The notes beneath the pieces are model-generated. The model was not told where the DNA came from and ran no database searches. It saw nothing but the letters and a program-made list of their open reading frames with translations. A DNA stretch of 64,000 nt from an uncultured Clostridium sp. (GTDB lineage Bacteria > Bacillota > Clostridia > Oscillospirales > Acutalibacteraceae). The stretch is taken from the NCBI GenBank assembly GCA_958422185.1, contig CATZNW010000003.1:1-64000 (forward strand). Reading direction: 5' to 3'. The first letter of the stretch is position 1. The number at the start of each line of letters is the position of its first letter. Shown one piece after another: positions 54,095 to 63,033 of this stretch. A program made the position numbers and the translations under genes.

Positions 54095-54221
54095 CTCTCT
54101 AAAATAATTAAAAGTGCGAACACAAATGCCCGCACTTCAGTAAATCCAATAAAAACAAAAGGATATTGCCCTTTTCGCCTACGCTTAAGGGGAGAACGGG
54201 ATATATGTTCTTCTTTGATGT
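54095..54221 (-). promoter_or_regulatory. L20-type autoregulatory leader of infC-rpmI-rplT
   Basis: About 130 nt between the start site and the infC ribosome-binding site. A hairpin AAGTGCG...CGCACTT (arms 54112-54118 and 54131-54137) is followed by TTTAATTATTTT, a terminator-like element in the position and form seen in Firmicutes L20 leaders. Binding of L20 is inferred from family knowledge; upstream pairings were not modelled. Confidence 0.65.
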
Positions 54222-54227
54222 GGAAAT

Positions 54228-54256
54228 ATAGTAACACAATATAATAACATTGTCAA
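54228..54256 (-). promoter_or_regulatory. Promoter of infC-rpmI-rplT
   Basis: Minus-strand TTGACA (54256-54251), 17-nt spacer, TACTAT (54233-54228), beginning 10 nt past the folA stop codon. Confidence 0.78.
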
Positions 54257-54266
54257 CACAAAAATA

Positions 54267-54743
54267 TTATTTTTTTGTATAGAGCACATGGGAAAACCTT
54301 ATTCCGTTCTCTTCATTTTCACCGAGCACGGATCTGATATAGCTTGATCTGTCAAATTCAGGAAAGAAAGTATCCGCGTCCGGGCACTCCGCATCAATTT
54401 CAGTTAAATAGATCTTATCCGCAACGGGCAAAAACTGAGCGTAGATCTTCCCGCCGCCGATGATGAAAACATCGTCGTTTTCGGCTACTTCAAGCGCCTC
54501 TTCCATACTGTGAACGACCTCTGCGCCCTCGATCTTGAGACTTTTATCCGTTGAGATAACTATATTTCTTCTGTTGGGCAATACTTTTGGAAGCGATTCA
54601 AAAGTCTTTCTTCCCATGATCACGGTATTTCCCGTTGTAGTCTCGCGAAAAAATCTCATATCCGCATGGAAATGCCAGATAAGTTCGTTTTTCCTGCCTA
54701 TCTCGTTGTTTTTTCCTACTGAAAGAATAAGTGAAATATGCAT
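54267..54743 (-). CDS. folA: Dihydrofolate reductase
   Basis: A 158-residue NADPH enzyme regenerating tetrahydrofolate. SLILSVGKNNEIGRKNELIWHFHADMRFF, TVIMGRKTFESLPKVLPNR and VFIIGGGKIYAQFL are the DHFR blocks. ATG 54743 has GGAG at 5 nt; the GTG two codons up overlaps that site. It follows thyA by 15 nt, and the two form the thymidylate cycle. Confidence 0.97.
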   Translation of the reverse strand: MHISLILSVGKNNEIGRKNELIWHFHADMRFFRETTTGNTVIMGRKTFESLPKVLPNRRNIVISTDKSLKIEGAEVVHSMEEALEVAENDDVFIIGGGKIYAQFLPVADKIYLTEIDAECPDADTFFPEFDRSSYIRSVLGENEENGIRFSHVLYTKK

Positions 54744-54758
54744 AAACACTCCGTTGTA

Positions 54759-55661
54759 TTACTGTGATATCGGAAAAGAGATTTTTCCGAGATGCTTATA
54801 ATCAACAAGCTTGATATCTTTAATATCACGGCTGTTGTCAAATTCAAAAAAGTCACTGACTTCCGGGTTGAGCCAAAGTTTGGGCGCAGGCAGGTCTCCT
54901 TCCTCTTCAAGGCGCCGCAGCTGCTCTTTAATGCCGTCGATCTGATTGACATAAATATGGGCGTCTTTGATACTCCAGTCGATCGTGCCCGGCTTAAGTC
55001 CCGAAACATGGGCAAGCATGGAGAGCAGCACGGCATACTGGGTAACATTGAACGGAAGCCCAAGGGGAACATCGCAGGAACGCTGGTGTACCCAACAATT
55101 GAGTTTTCCGTTTGTAACGTCCCATTCGCTGCTCCAGACGCAGCTTGGCAAAACCGCCGTATCAAGATAATCGTTTTGCCACAGAGTCATGACCATACGG
55201 CGGTCTTCCGGATGATTCCGGATCTTGTCCAGAAGATTCTGTGTCATTTTAAATTTATTAACGATATATCCGTAAGCCGTTCCGATCGTATGGGCAAATT
55301 CCCTGCCGAAAAATTTATGTACTTTTTGCTTGACGAGATCTCCGTTTTCATCAGGCAAAAGCTGGGTTGCGTTCCAGTAACCGTTTTCATCGATCTCCCA
55401 CTCGTCCCAGATCCTGACATCGCGCTCCTGAAGCCATCTGACGTCATTTGACTGCACCTGATAGATCCACAGCATCTCAAGCACGGCCTGCCGGATAAAC
55501 AGCTGCTTGGTGGTTAAAATCGGGAACTCCTTTTCAAGATTAAAGTGAAAATGATGAGCGGGTACTTTGATCGAATCCACACCGGTTCTGTTTACGACTT
55601 GTGTACCTTCCGTCAGTATTCTGCTGCAAAGTTCAAGATAATCTCTATCCCATTTAGACAT
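54759..55661 (-). CDS. thyA: Thymidylate synthase ThyA
   Basis: A 300-residue folate-dependent enzyme methylating dUMP. The nucleophile Cys is in AVLPSCVWSSEWDV, and CWVHQRSCDVPLGLPFNVTQYA binds dUMP phosphate and base. The variant WSSEWDV instead of HxxxQF after the Cys is seen in some Firmicutes ThyA. The end is LVDYKHLGKISFPIS. ThyA needs FolA to recycle DHF, hence the pair with folA. Confidence 0.96.
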   Translation of the reverse strand: MSKWDRDYLELCSRILTEGTQVVNRTGVDSIKVPAHHFHFNLEKEFPILTTKQLFIRQAVLEMLWIYQVQSNDVRWLQERDVRIWDEWEIDENGYWNATQLLPDENGDLVKQKVHKFFGREFAHTIGTAYGYIVNKFKMTQNLLDKIRNHPEDRRMVMTLWQNDYLDTAVLPSCVWSSEWDVTNGKLNCWVHQRSCDVPLGLPFNVTQYAVLLSMLAHVSGLKPGTIDWSIKDAHIYVNQIDGIKEQLRRLEEEGDLPAPKLWLNPEVSDFFEFDNSRDIKDIKLVDYKHLGKISFPISQ

Positions 55662-55682
55662 AAAATCGCCTCCGAAATCCTC

Positions 55683-56717
55683 TTACTGCCAAGGATACTG
55701 TTCTTTCAGACTTTCAAATTCCTCTCCCGTCTTCGCAAAGTGGAATTCGCCGTTCAGATCGGAAAAGAAATACATATAATCCGTATCCGGGTGGTTTATA
55801 ACCGCGTTGATGATGTTCATTCCCGAGTTTGAGATGGGTCCGCTTGGCAGCGCAGGACAGCGGTAAGTATAGTATGAATCATAAGTGTTTCGCGAAAAGC
55901 CGTAGTCAAGAAGTTTTTGCGCGTAAAAATAAGTTACGTCACACTGAAGGCGCGTGCCGCTGCTCAGCCTGTTGATCAAAACGGACGCGATATTCTGGGC
56001 GCTGCTGTCAGTCAAAGCCTCCTCCTGCACTATTGAGCAAAGCGTAATAAAGTCATACAGCGTCATATCATTCTTATCACAGTAATCCAGCATATCGTCT
56101 GACAGCCGATCATCAAATGCCGCAAGCATCTGATCAACAATGATCTTCGCATCCGTATTCATGCCGAAATCATATGTTGCAGGAAAAAGGAACCCCTCAA
56201 GGATAAAGCCTATATTCTCCCTGTCCTGAGGGAAACCGGAAAGCCAGTCATAATCATATCCGTCCGTTGTGGAAACGGCGGCATAAAAGTCCTCTTTAGG
56301 GCAGATACCGTTTTCCTCAAGCGTTTCGGCTATATCAAAAACGTTGTAACCCTCAGGAACAGCAACGGAAACAACCTGATGACTGATATCGGGATTCTGC
56401 AGTTTCTGAGCAATCTCCTCATAGCTCATATTTGAATTCAGATAGTATTCGCCGTTGAGATATGTGAAATCCGGATAATGGCTGTCCATCCACATAGACC
56501 ATATAGAATCGTCAACAACAATATCGTTGTCGCTGAGCATTTTTGATATTTCATACTGAAAGTCCTGCGGTTCTATAACAAGCGTATAATCCTTGCCCTC
56601 TCCGTTTTCCGTGCCGTTTATATCTTTTGAAATGCGTGTATAAACGAAAGCTCCTGCAGCTATCAGCGCGATCACAATCACCGCTGATATGATAAGCTTA
56701 ATGATCTTTTTATTCAT
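55683..56717 (-). CDS. mltG: Endolytic murein transglycosylase MltG (YceG-like)
   Basis: A 344-residue membrane-anchored enzyme that cuts nascent glycan strands. An N-terminal helix (LIISAVIVIALIAAGAFVY) is followed by a LysM-like part (AVPEGYNVFDIAETLEENG) and the catalytic domain with ITLCSIVQEEAL (catalytic Glu) and LQCDVTYFYA; ALPSGPISNSGMNIINAVINHP is another signature. It lies between pyk and thyA. Confidence 0.95.
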   Translation of the reverse strand: MNKKIIKLIISAVIVIALIAAGAFVYTRISKDINGTENGEGKDYTLVIEPQDFQYEISKMLSDNDIVVDDSIWSMWMDSHYPDFTYLNGEYYLNSNMSYEEIAQKLQNPDISHQVVSVAVPEGYNVFDIAETLEENGICPKEDFYAAVSTTDGYDYDWLSGFPQDRENIGFILEGFLFPATYDFGMNTDAKIIVDQMLAAFDDRLSDDMLDYCDKNDMTLYDFITLCSIVQEEALTDSSAQNIASVLINRLSSGTRLQCDVTYFYAQKLLDYGFSRNTYDSYYTYRCPALPSGPISNSGMNIINAVINHPDTDYMYFFSDLNGEFHFAKTGEEFESLKEQYPWQ

Positions 56718-56730
56718 GAATCAAACCCCG

Positions 56731-58167
56731 TTATTCAACAACATCCACCTTAAGCATATTCGTAGTGCCGCTCTGGCCAAGCGGTATACCGGCGGTAATG
56801 ACCGCTATATCGTCTTTTTTGATATATCCCGTTTTCTTTGCCACCTCAACGGCATGCTCAAACAGCTCGTCCGTATTTGATTTTTCCTCGCACATAACGG
56901 GAAGCACTCCCCAAGAAAGATTATTTTGGCGACGCACCTTTTCACTTGTTGTAGCGGAAATGATCAGGCAATTCGGTCTGTATTTTGATATCTGCCTTGC
57001 TGTATTGCCGCTCTTTGTAACAGTAATGATAGCAGCCGCGTTAAGATCGTGAGCAGTGGTAACGGTTGCATGCGAAATAGCGGAAGTAATATCTCCGGAC
57101 AGATGCTTCTGTGCCTCTTTTTCAAATCTTTCAATATAGTTTATATCCTGTTCTGTTGTGCGCGCGATCAAAGCCATGGTTTTTACGGCCTCAACAGGAT
57201 GCGCGCCCATAGCCGTCTCGCCGGACAGCATAAGGGCTGAAGTGCCGTCATAAATAGCGTTTGCAACGTCCGTGATCTCTGCTCTGGTGGGGCGCGGATT
57301 TTTGATCATTGAATCCAGCATCTGCGTTGCGGTAACAACGATCTTTCCGGCGGCAAACACCTTTTCAATTATCATTTTCTGGAGTGAAGGGATCTTTTCA
57401 AACGGGATCTCAACGCCCATATCACCGCGGGCTACCATAATCCCGTCCGCTTCGCGTATAATATCATCTATATTTTCAACGCCTTCGCCGTTTTCTATTT
57501 TGGCAATGATCCTAACATCATTCCAGCCCAGAGCATGGCAGAAATTGCGGAGGTAGGCGATATCGGCACCTGTGCGGCAGAACGACGCGGCAATAAAATC
57601 AAACCCCATCTGAGCGCCGAAATTCAGATCCTGCATATCCTTATCAGATAGATACGGAAGAGACAGCGCAACATTAGGTACATTTACACCCTTATGATCC
57701 GTGACGACTCCGCCGTCAACCACCCTGCATATGATCTCATTATTTCTGATATCGGTAACTTCCATGGCGATAAGGCCGTCGTCTATAAGAATCGTAGTAC
57801 CTTTTTTTACCTCTTTGGGCAACCCTTTAAATGATACGGAGCACCTTTCGTTATTTCCCTTTATCTCATCTGTTGTAAGTGTAAAAGTCTGCCCTCTTTT
57901 AAGGACTACGCCGGCTTCGTTTTCAAAAGCTCCGATCCTGATCTCCGGACCTTTGGTATCAAGCAGCGTAGCGACCGGAATACCAAGCTTGTTTCTGACC
58001 TCAACAATATTTGAAAACCATTTTTCAAAATTATCGTAATCTCCGTGAGAAAAATTGAATCTCGCAACGTCCATGCCCTCAAGCATAAGCTTTTCAAGCA
58101 CGTCCTTATCGCACGAGGCAGGACCGATAGTACATATTATTTTAGTTTTTCTTCTGTATTTACTCAT
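56731..58167 (-). CDS. pyk: Pyruvate kinase
   Basis: A 478-residue glycolytic kinase making ATP and pyruvate from PEP. RRKTKIICTIGPAS, ARFNFSHGDY, IIAKIENGEGVENID (active-site Lys and Glu) and GIMVARGDMGVEIP are the core. It lacks the extra C-terminal PEP-utiliser-like domain found on Bacillus pyruvate kinases. First gene of pyk-mltG-thyA-folA. Confidence 0.98.
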   Translation of the reverse strand: MSKYRRKTKIICTIGPASCDKDVLEKLMLEGMDVARFNFSHGDYDNFEKWFSNIVEVRNKLGIPVATLLDTKGPEIRIGAFENEAGVVLKRGQTFTLTTDEIKGNNERCSVSFKGLPKEVKKGTTILIDDGLIAMEVTDIRNNEIICRVVDGGVVTDHKGVNVPNVALSLPYLSDKDMQDLNFGAQMGFDFIAASFCRTGADIAYLRNFCHALGWNDVRIIAKIENGEGVENIDDIIREADGIMVARGDMGVEIPFEKIPSLQKMIIEKVFAAGKIVVTATQMLDSMIKNPRPTRAEITDVANAIYDGTSALMLSGETAMGAHPVEAVKTMALIARTTEQDINYIERFEKEAQKHLSGDITSAISHATVTTAHDLNAAAIITVTKSGNTARQISKYRPNCLIISATTSEKVRRQNNLSWGVLPVMCEEKSNTDELFEHAVEVAKKTGYIKKDDIAVITAGIPLGQSGTTNMLKVDVVE

Positions 58168-58206
58168 AATAAAAGCCTCTTGATCTATAGTTTGTTATTC
58201 AATGAT

Positions 58207-58234
58207 ATTATATCAGCAAATAAAATAAAATCAA
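58207..58234 (-). promoter_or_regulatory. Promoter of pyk-mltG-thyA-folA
   Basis: Minus-strand TTGATT (58234-58229), 16-nt spacer ending in TGA, TATAAT (58212-58207): an extended -10 promoter in the divergent region with the acetyltransferase gene. Confidence 0.7.
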
Positions 58235-58308
58235 TATTATTAAGCGTTAAAAATATGTAAAAATCAATTTTCAAAAAGTACAATAATCCTTTATTTTCTC
58301 AGAAACTG

Positions 58309-58317
58309 TGATATAAT
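58309..58317 (+). promoter_or_regulatory. Extended -10 promoter of the 58363 acetyltransferase gene
   Basis: TGATATAAT (TGnTATAAT) with a weak -35. The expected start site is near 58324, right at the first in-frame ATG, which argues for the downstream TTG as the true start. Confidence 0.65.
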
Positions 58318-58362
58318 GGAATCATGCCAAACCATATATTTCAAAACACGGAGGAAACAGAA

Positions 58363-58872
58363 TTGATCATACGCCGTGAAAACCAGAAGGACTACGAAAA
58401 AGTGTATCAGCTGATAAAAAAAACATTTGAATCTGCCGAGCATAAGGACGGCAACGAGCAGGATCTGGCGGCGGCGCTCAGAAAGAGCAGCTCATTTGTG
58501 CCCGAATTAGCATTGGTTGCCGAAATAAACGAAAAAATTGCAGGTCATATTATGTACTCCAAAGCCGATATCGGCGGAAAGACCGTCCTTGTTCTGGCGC
58601 CGCTTTCCGTTGCACCCGAATATCAGCAGCAAGGAGTGGGATCAGGTCTTGTAAATGAATCTCTGAAAACGGCGAAAAAACTTGGCTGGGAATATGTATT
58701 CGTTTTGGGCAGTGAAAAATATTATCCGAAATTCGGGTTTATACCGGCCGAAAGATACGGTGCCGCCACTCCGGATGGTATTCCGGCCGAGAATTTTATG
58801 GCGGTCAAATTATATGAAGAAGCCGGACCTCTGAGTGGAGAACTTATATATGCAAGGGAATTCGGTATCTAA
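58363..58872 (+). CDS. GNAT-family N-acetyltransferase (YhbS-like)
   Basis: A 169-residue acetyltransferase. IIRRENQKDYEKVYQLI opens the fold; APLSVAPEYQQQGVGSGLV is the acetyl-CoA loop (QxxGxG) and FVLGSEKYYPKFGFIPAERYG is typical of the YhbS group. TTG 58363 has GGAGG at about 7 nt; the longer frame from ATG 58324 would be leaderless given the promoter. Substrate unknown. It is a single-gene unit on the plus strand ended by a hairpin shared with the convergent operon. Confidence 0.87.
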   Translation: MIIRRENQKDYEKVYQLIKKTFESAEHKDGNEQDLAAALRKSSSFVPELALVAEINEKIAGHIMYSKADIGGKTVLVLAPLSVAPEYQQQGVGSGLVNESLKTAKKLGWEYVFVLGSEKYYPKFGFIPAERYGAATPDGIPAENFMAVKLYEEAGPLSGELIYAREFGI

Positions 58873-58898
58873 TGCGTTTATCAAGGAACAAAATAAAT

Positions 58899-58928
58899 AA
58901 CGGGACTGAACGCTCGTTCAGTCCCGTT
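58899..58928. terminator. Bidirectional terminator between convergent genes
   Basis: A 13-bp stem (AACGGGACTGAAC 58899-58911 with its complement 58916-58928, 4-nt loop). T-rich sequence follows on the plus strand and ATTTATTTTG on the minus strand. It ends the acetyltransferase gene and the five-gene transketolase operon. Confidence 0.85.
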
Positions 58929-58946
58929 TCATTTTATATCAAAGTA

Positions 58947-59741
58947 TTATCTTGCAAGATCGCCGACTACCATCATATAATCGCCGATCATTGCGCCGAA
59001 TTCAGGTGCGCCCTCCATGATAAGCTGCTTATCCTTTACCATCTGAAGCATATCGCCGGTGCCCAGGAGGATCATGAGCGCATGCTGAGGAGTATCAAAC
59101 TTCATGCAGAAAAACGGCTTTGAACGTTTATATTCGCCCCTGCCGGCGCGGGATTTACCTGCCTTTACACGCAGATAAGCCGTGCATTCCGGATGACCTT
59201 CGATCGCCCACTGATAAACTCTGTCCGGGCTTTTTGAAGTCCACTCATGGATCTCGGTGTGCCCCATTTTATTGAGCTGGCTTATTCCGCTTGAAAGCAG
59301 ATAGAAATACAGCTTGCACAGAAGAAGGGCAAGTGCCTCATCCTCGGGCGGCTCTTTTATTCCGAGCAGACTGCTCATTTTGAGGAGCACTGCCATGAAT
59401 TTAATAAATTTAGAAAACGATTTGATCTTCATCTTTGGAAGTTTGGACATATCGCCTTTCATGAAAGCATTCATCTTTTCCATTGATGAAAACTGAAGTT
59501 CGGCATCTATCTTCTTCTGGCCGAAATACTCGCCGAGCTTGCAGGACCATTCACCGTTTTCAACAATAAAGTGGACGGCTTCCTTATCCTGCGCGTTTGC
59601 CATTGCGGACACCTGATAGACGGCGTCAACGCCCTCAAACTTCTTTGCAAGTTCGGGCACATCCGTGGCAATCGTTTTCATCAGCGGGAGCGCAGCCGCC
59701 ATAAATACCTTATTTGTATAACGGGTTACATCGCTTGCCAT
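58947..59741 (-). CDS. SCP2-like (sterol-carrier-fold) protein A of the transketolase/aminotransferase operon
   Basis: A 264-residue soluble protein with no signal peptide. Two parts each suggest an SCP2-like fold: VHFIVENGEWSCKLGEYFG with DAELQFSSMEKMNAFMKGD (about residues 55-105), and AYLRVKAGKSRAG...FFCMKFDTPQHALMILLGTGDML (about 185-240). A hydrophobic helical stretch joins them. It aligns in outline with protein B (63034-63798) at the other end of the operon. SCP2 domains bind lipids or other hydrophobic ligands; the role here is unknown. Last gene, 45 nt behind the transketolase C half. Confidence 0.6.
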   Translation of the reverse strand: MASDVTRYTNKVFMAAALPLMKTIATDVPELAKKFEGVDAVYQVSAMANAQDKEAVHFIVENGEWSCKLGEYFGQKKIDAELQFSSMEKMNAFMKGDMSKLPKMKIKSFSKFIKFMAVLLKMSSLLGIKEPPEDEALALLLCKLYFYLLSSGISQLNKMGHTEIHEWTSKSPDRVYQWAIEGHPECTAYLRVKAGKSRAGRGEYKRSKPFFCMKFDTPQHALMILLGTGDMLQMVKDKQLIMEGAPEFGAMIGDYMMVVGDLAR

Positions 59742-59786
59742 AATAACACATTCCTTTCAGATTAAGATTATAAAGAGAAAAATGAT

Positions 59787-60800
59787 CTAGAACTCGTCGT
59801 CCCAGGCGTCGTCCTCTTCAAAATCCTGATGCATTACTTCGGCTATGGCTTCCGCAATACCGTTTGCGTCTATTTTAGCGATGGACATAAGATCCTCATG
59901 AAGACCGATAGTTGAAAAATCATCCTGATGGCCGAGCATTTTGAACGCGCATGCCTTGCCGCTCTTTGCAACAACATCTGCAACGGCGGAGCCGAGACCG
60001 CCCATAACGGTATGATCCTCAACGGTTATGATCCTTCTGGTATCCATAACGGCAGACAGGACTGCCTCTTCATCAATAGGCTTTATTGTGTGCATATTGA
60101 GAACGCGCACTTTTATACCCGCATCGGCGTTTGCCATCTGCGCCGCCTGCAAAGCCTGGTAAACACATGAACCGCAGGCGATAACGGTAATATCCGTACC
60201 TTCGTTCATGACCTTCGCCTTGCCTACTTCAAAATCACAATCCTCAATATTTTTATAAATGATCTGATCAAATCCGCGGTTAATCCTGATATAAACAGGG
60301 CCGGGATATTCATAGGCCTTTTTGACCGCGTGATAAGTCTCAACACCGTCGCACGGGCAGATGACCGTCATATGGGGAAGGCTTCTCATACAGGTCATAT
60401 CAATGAGCGAGTGATGAGTGGAGCCCGCCTGACCGAAAGAAGTGCCGGCGTGGGTAGCAATGATCTTAACGGGAACGTTCTGATAGCAGATATCCGTATG
60501 TATCTGGTCAAGTGAACGTGCAGCGGTGAAGATAGCAAAGGTTGATGCAAACGGGATAAGGCCGTTTTTGGCCATACCGGCGGCAACGCCGAACATATTC
60601 TGCTCCGCAATACCAACATTGAAAAATCTGTCAGGAAATTTTTCACCGAACATACCGATCTTGGTTGATTTTGCAAGGTCGGCCGTAAGGGCAACAACAT
60701 CCTTATGCTCCTCGCCGAGCTCGCAGAGTGCTCTTCCGTAATATTCAGCCGTGGAAAGCTGAGTGGTTTCCGTCATCGTATAAGTCATTCCGCTTGCCAT
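59787..60800 (-). CDS. Split transketolase, C-terminal half (pyrimidine-binding and C domains)
   Basis: A 337-residue partner of the next upstream gene. VVALTADLAKSTKIGMFGEKFPDRFFNVGIAEQNM carries the ThDP-activating Glu66; HAGTSFGQAGSTHHSLIDMTCMRSLP and VYIRINRG follow, then the transketolase C domain (TVIACGSCVYQALQAA, HTIKPIDEEAV, EDHTVMGGLGSAVA). The tail is strongly acidic (DFEEDDAWDDEF). AGGAGG lies 8 nt before the ATG, and the gap to the N half is 3 nt. Sugar-phosphate specificity cannot be read; split transketolases often serve specialised pathways. Confidence 0.93.
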   Translation of the reverse strand: MASGMTYTMTETTQLSTAEYYGRALCELGEEHKDVVALTADLAKSTKIGMFGEKFPDRFFNVGIAEQNMFGVAAGMAKNGLIPFASTFAIFTAARSLDQIHTDICYQNVPVKIIATHAGTSFGQAGSTHHSLIDMTCMRSLPHMTVICPCDGVETYHAVKKAYEYPGPVYIRINRGFDQIIYKNIEDCDFEVGKAKVMNEGTDITVIACGSCVYQALQAAQMANADAGIKVRVLNMHTIKPIDEEAVLSAVMDTRRIITVEDHTVMGGLGSAVADVVAKSGKACAFKMLGHQDDFSTIGLHEDLMSIAKIDANGIAEAIAEVMHQDFEEDDAWDDEF

Positions 60801-60803
60801 AGC

Positions 60804-61697
60804 TTACGCCTCCTTTTCAGCGCGGGCAACACGAGCCGCGTAGTATTTATCAAGACTGTCATAGCACTGTTTTGCTTTTGCGTCGTCAAGCGCGCCGTAA
60901 TGCCAGAGGTAATTATCCTCCATAAAATCAATACCGGCACCCTTGAACGTATCCATAATAATGGCATACGGCTTATCGCCGCCGTTTTTATGGTTATTAA
61001 TAGCGTTTTCTATAGCTCCGTTAAGCTCCTTCATATTCTGGCCGTCAACGCGCTCAACAATAAATCCGAAAGCGTCAAATTTCTTATCGAGCGGCTCAAC
61101 TTTCATTTCATCGTCCACCCTGCCGTCGATCATACACTTATTATTATCAACAAGCACAACGACATTAGAAAGCTTGAACTGAGCGGCAGTCATCGCAGCC
61201 TCCCAGTTGGAACCCTCGTTCAGTTCTCCGTCGCCCGTCAGAACATAGTTCATATAGTCTATTCCCTTTACCCTGCCGGCAAGAGCAAATCCGCAGGCAA
61301 GTGACAAACCGTGTCCGAGGGAGCCGCTGGAGCAGTCAACGCCCTTGATCTTATTGCAGTCAAGGTGCATGCCGAAGAGCGAACCTGTGAGGTTAAAGTT
61401 GTGCAGACCCTCAACATCCATAAAGCCGTAATCACAGATAACGGGGCCGTAGCCTACTGCGGCATGGCCTTTTGAAAGGACGAATCGGTCCCTGTCCTCC
61501 ATATCAGGATTATTGACGTCAAGTTTCATAAAGCGGTGATAAAGGATCGTCATAGCGTCCATTGCGCTCATTGCACCGCCTATATGGCCGGAACCGCCCC
61601 AAACCGTTGTCTGAACGGTAAGGCGCCTGAGTTCATCCGCCTTTTTTTCGAGACGGAGCCATTCTTCCTTATCAAATGGCTTATAATTTGCTGGCAT
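60804..61697 (-). CDS. Split transketolase, N-terminal half (ThDP diphosphate-binding domain)
   Basis: A 297-residue protein. GSGHIGGAMSAMDAMTILYH and FVLSKGHAAVGYGPVICDYG hold the conserved His residues; GSLGHGLSLACGFAL is at 125-139. The ThDP/Mg motif is GDGELNEGSNWEA (155-167) ending with VLVDNN (Asn185/186). It needs the downstream C half for activity. AAGGAGG precedes the ATG. Together the halves total 634 residues, close to a one-chain transketolase. Confidence 0.93.
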   Translation of the reverse strand: MPANYKPFDKEEWLRLEKKADELRRLTVQTTVWGGSGHIGGAMSAMDAMTILYHRFMKLDVNNPDMEDRDRFVLSKGHAAVGYGPVICDYGFMDVEGLHNFNLTGSLFGMHLDCNKIKGVDCSSGSLGHGLSLACGFALAGRVKGIDYMNYVLTGDGELNEGSNWEAAMTAAQFKLSNVVVLVDNNKCMIDGRVDDEMKVEPLDKKFDAFGFIVERVDGQNMKELNGAIENAINNHKNGGDKPYAIIMDTFKGAGIDFMEDNYLWHYGALDDAKAKQCYDSLDKYYAARVARAEKEA

Positions 61698-61739
61698 AAA
61701 TTTTCCTCCTTAAATAAATAATCACGGATATATCAGCGA

Positions 61740-63014
61740 TTATTTGAGTCCTTCGATTTCCGGATGTCTTCCGGCTACTACGCCGAAAGCATCTTCGGCG
61801 ATATCAACAGCGAGCTTGATATCCTCTTCCGTTACCGCAGCGTTTATGAAATGGTTGTGGTGGGACGCAAGGAAAAGCCCTCTTGAAACGCATTCCGCGA
61901 TCCATTCCTGATGCAGCATCAAGCTGTCGTCATTCGCGATCCTCAGATAGAACAGCGCCGGCTCACCGGACACAACGAGGTTGAATCCGTGCTCCTCGGC
62001 AGCTTTTGTAAATCCCTGGGTAAGTTCCGTGCCGAGCCTTCTGAAAAGATTGGGAACATCAAGCTTTTTCATTTTATCTATGCAGACAAGGCAAGCGGCA
62101 AAAGGCTCTGCACTCATCCAGTAAGACCCTGTATATGTGACTGAAGATGCGGTTGACTTCATATGCTCTCCCCCGCAGACGGCAGACATATTGTAACCGT
62201 TGGCAAGCGCCTTGCAGAAGCAAATGAGATCTGCCTTGATGCCGTAATAATGGTCTGAACCCGCAAGATCGAGTCTGAAGCCGGTGCGCACGTCATCAAA
62301 AATGAGAACCATGCCGTGCTCGTCACAGAACCTGCGCACTGCCTGCCAGTAATCCTTAGTGGCGCACTCATTGTCCTTAAAATTGCCGTGATCATAAGGC
62401 TGGGCGATAAGGCCGGCAACATCGCCGCCGCATTCGTCATAAGCCTGCTGAAGCGCGTCAAGATCAAACCACGGGATAGTTATGTTGTTGGCAACATCCT
62501 CCGGCAGGATACCGGGATAGTCTATCTTCTGTGCCCACTGAAAATCGCCGTGATAATAGCCCTTGAGAAAGATCATTTTCTTCTTGCCCGTATGCGCTCT
62601 TGCGCACATAACGGAAAAAGTGGTTGCATCGGAGCCATTTTTCATAAAAAACGCCCAGTCGGCACTAGCTACCGTATCTTTAAGAAGTTCCGCGCACTCT
62701 ACCATTTTGTATGACGGCGAAGTTGTGCAGTTGCCGCGCCTTAACTGCTCTATCGCGGCGGCATCTACATCATCGTCGCAGTAACCCAGCACATTCGGGC
62801 CGTAAGCGCACATAAAATCAAGGTATTTATTGCCGTCCACATCCCAGAAATAGGTACCCTTTGCATGATCGCTCATAAGAGGCCATTTTGTAATGGGAAG
62901 AAATAATCCCTCGCTGGGACCGAGATGGCCGTATACGCCGGAGGGTATCGCCGCGAGCGCTCTTTTAAACCACTCCTGACTCTTTTCGTGTTTATATTCG
63001 GGAAATTTACTCAT
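61740..63014 (-). CDS. PLP-dependent class III aminotransferase, glutamate-1-semialdehyde-aminomutase-like
   Basis: A 424-residue fold-type I PLP enzyme. FWDVDGNKYLDFMCAYGPNVLGY is the class III opening; FMKNGSDATTFSVMCARAHTGKKK contacts the cofactor; VLIFDDVRTGFR has the pyridine-binding Asp240 (family usually DEV); the Schiff-base Lys is Lys268 in ICFCKALANGYNMSAVCGG. ATG 63014 has AAGGAGG at 9-10 nt; the frame to 63083 runs into the upstream gene. It is not beside heme genes, so a GSA-aminomutase role is unlikely; a keto-sugar or keto-lipid acceptor is inferred. Confidence 0.9.
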   Translation of the reverse strand: MSKFPEYKHEKSQEWFKRALAAIPSGVYGHLGPSEGLFLPITKWPLMSDHAKGTYFWDVDGNKYLDFMCAYGPNVLGYCDDDVDAAAIEQLRRGNCTTSPSYKMVECAELLKDTVASADWAFFMKNGSDATTFSVMCARAHTGKKKMIFLKGYYHGDFQWAQKIDYPGILPEDVANNITIPWFDLDALQQAYDECGGDVAGLIAQPYDHGNFKDNECATKDYWQAVRRFCDEHGMVLIFDDVRTGFRLDLAGSDHYYGIKADLICFCKALANGYNMSAVCGGEHMKSTASSVTYTGSYWMSAEPFAACLVCIDKMKKLDVPNLFRRLGTELTQGFTKAAEEHGFNLVVSGEPALFYLRIANDDSLMLHQEWIAECVSRGLFLASHHNHFINAAVTEEDIKLAVDIAEDAFGVVAGRHPEIEGLK

Positions 63015-63033
63015 ATCCGTAACATCCTCCTTA

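Noticed and set aside
54792..55451. A 219-codon plus-strand frame opposite thyA
   Set aside because: It covers the catalytic region of thyA on the other strand and has no start signals.
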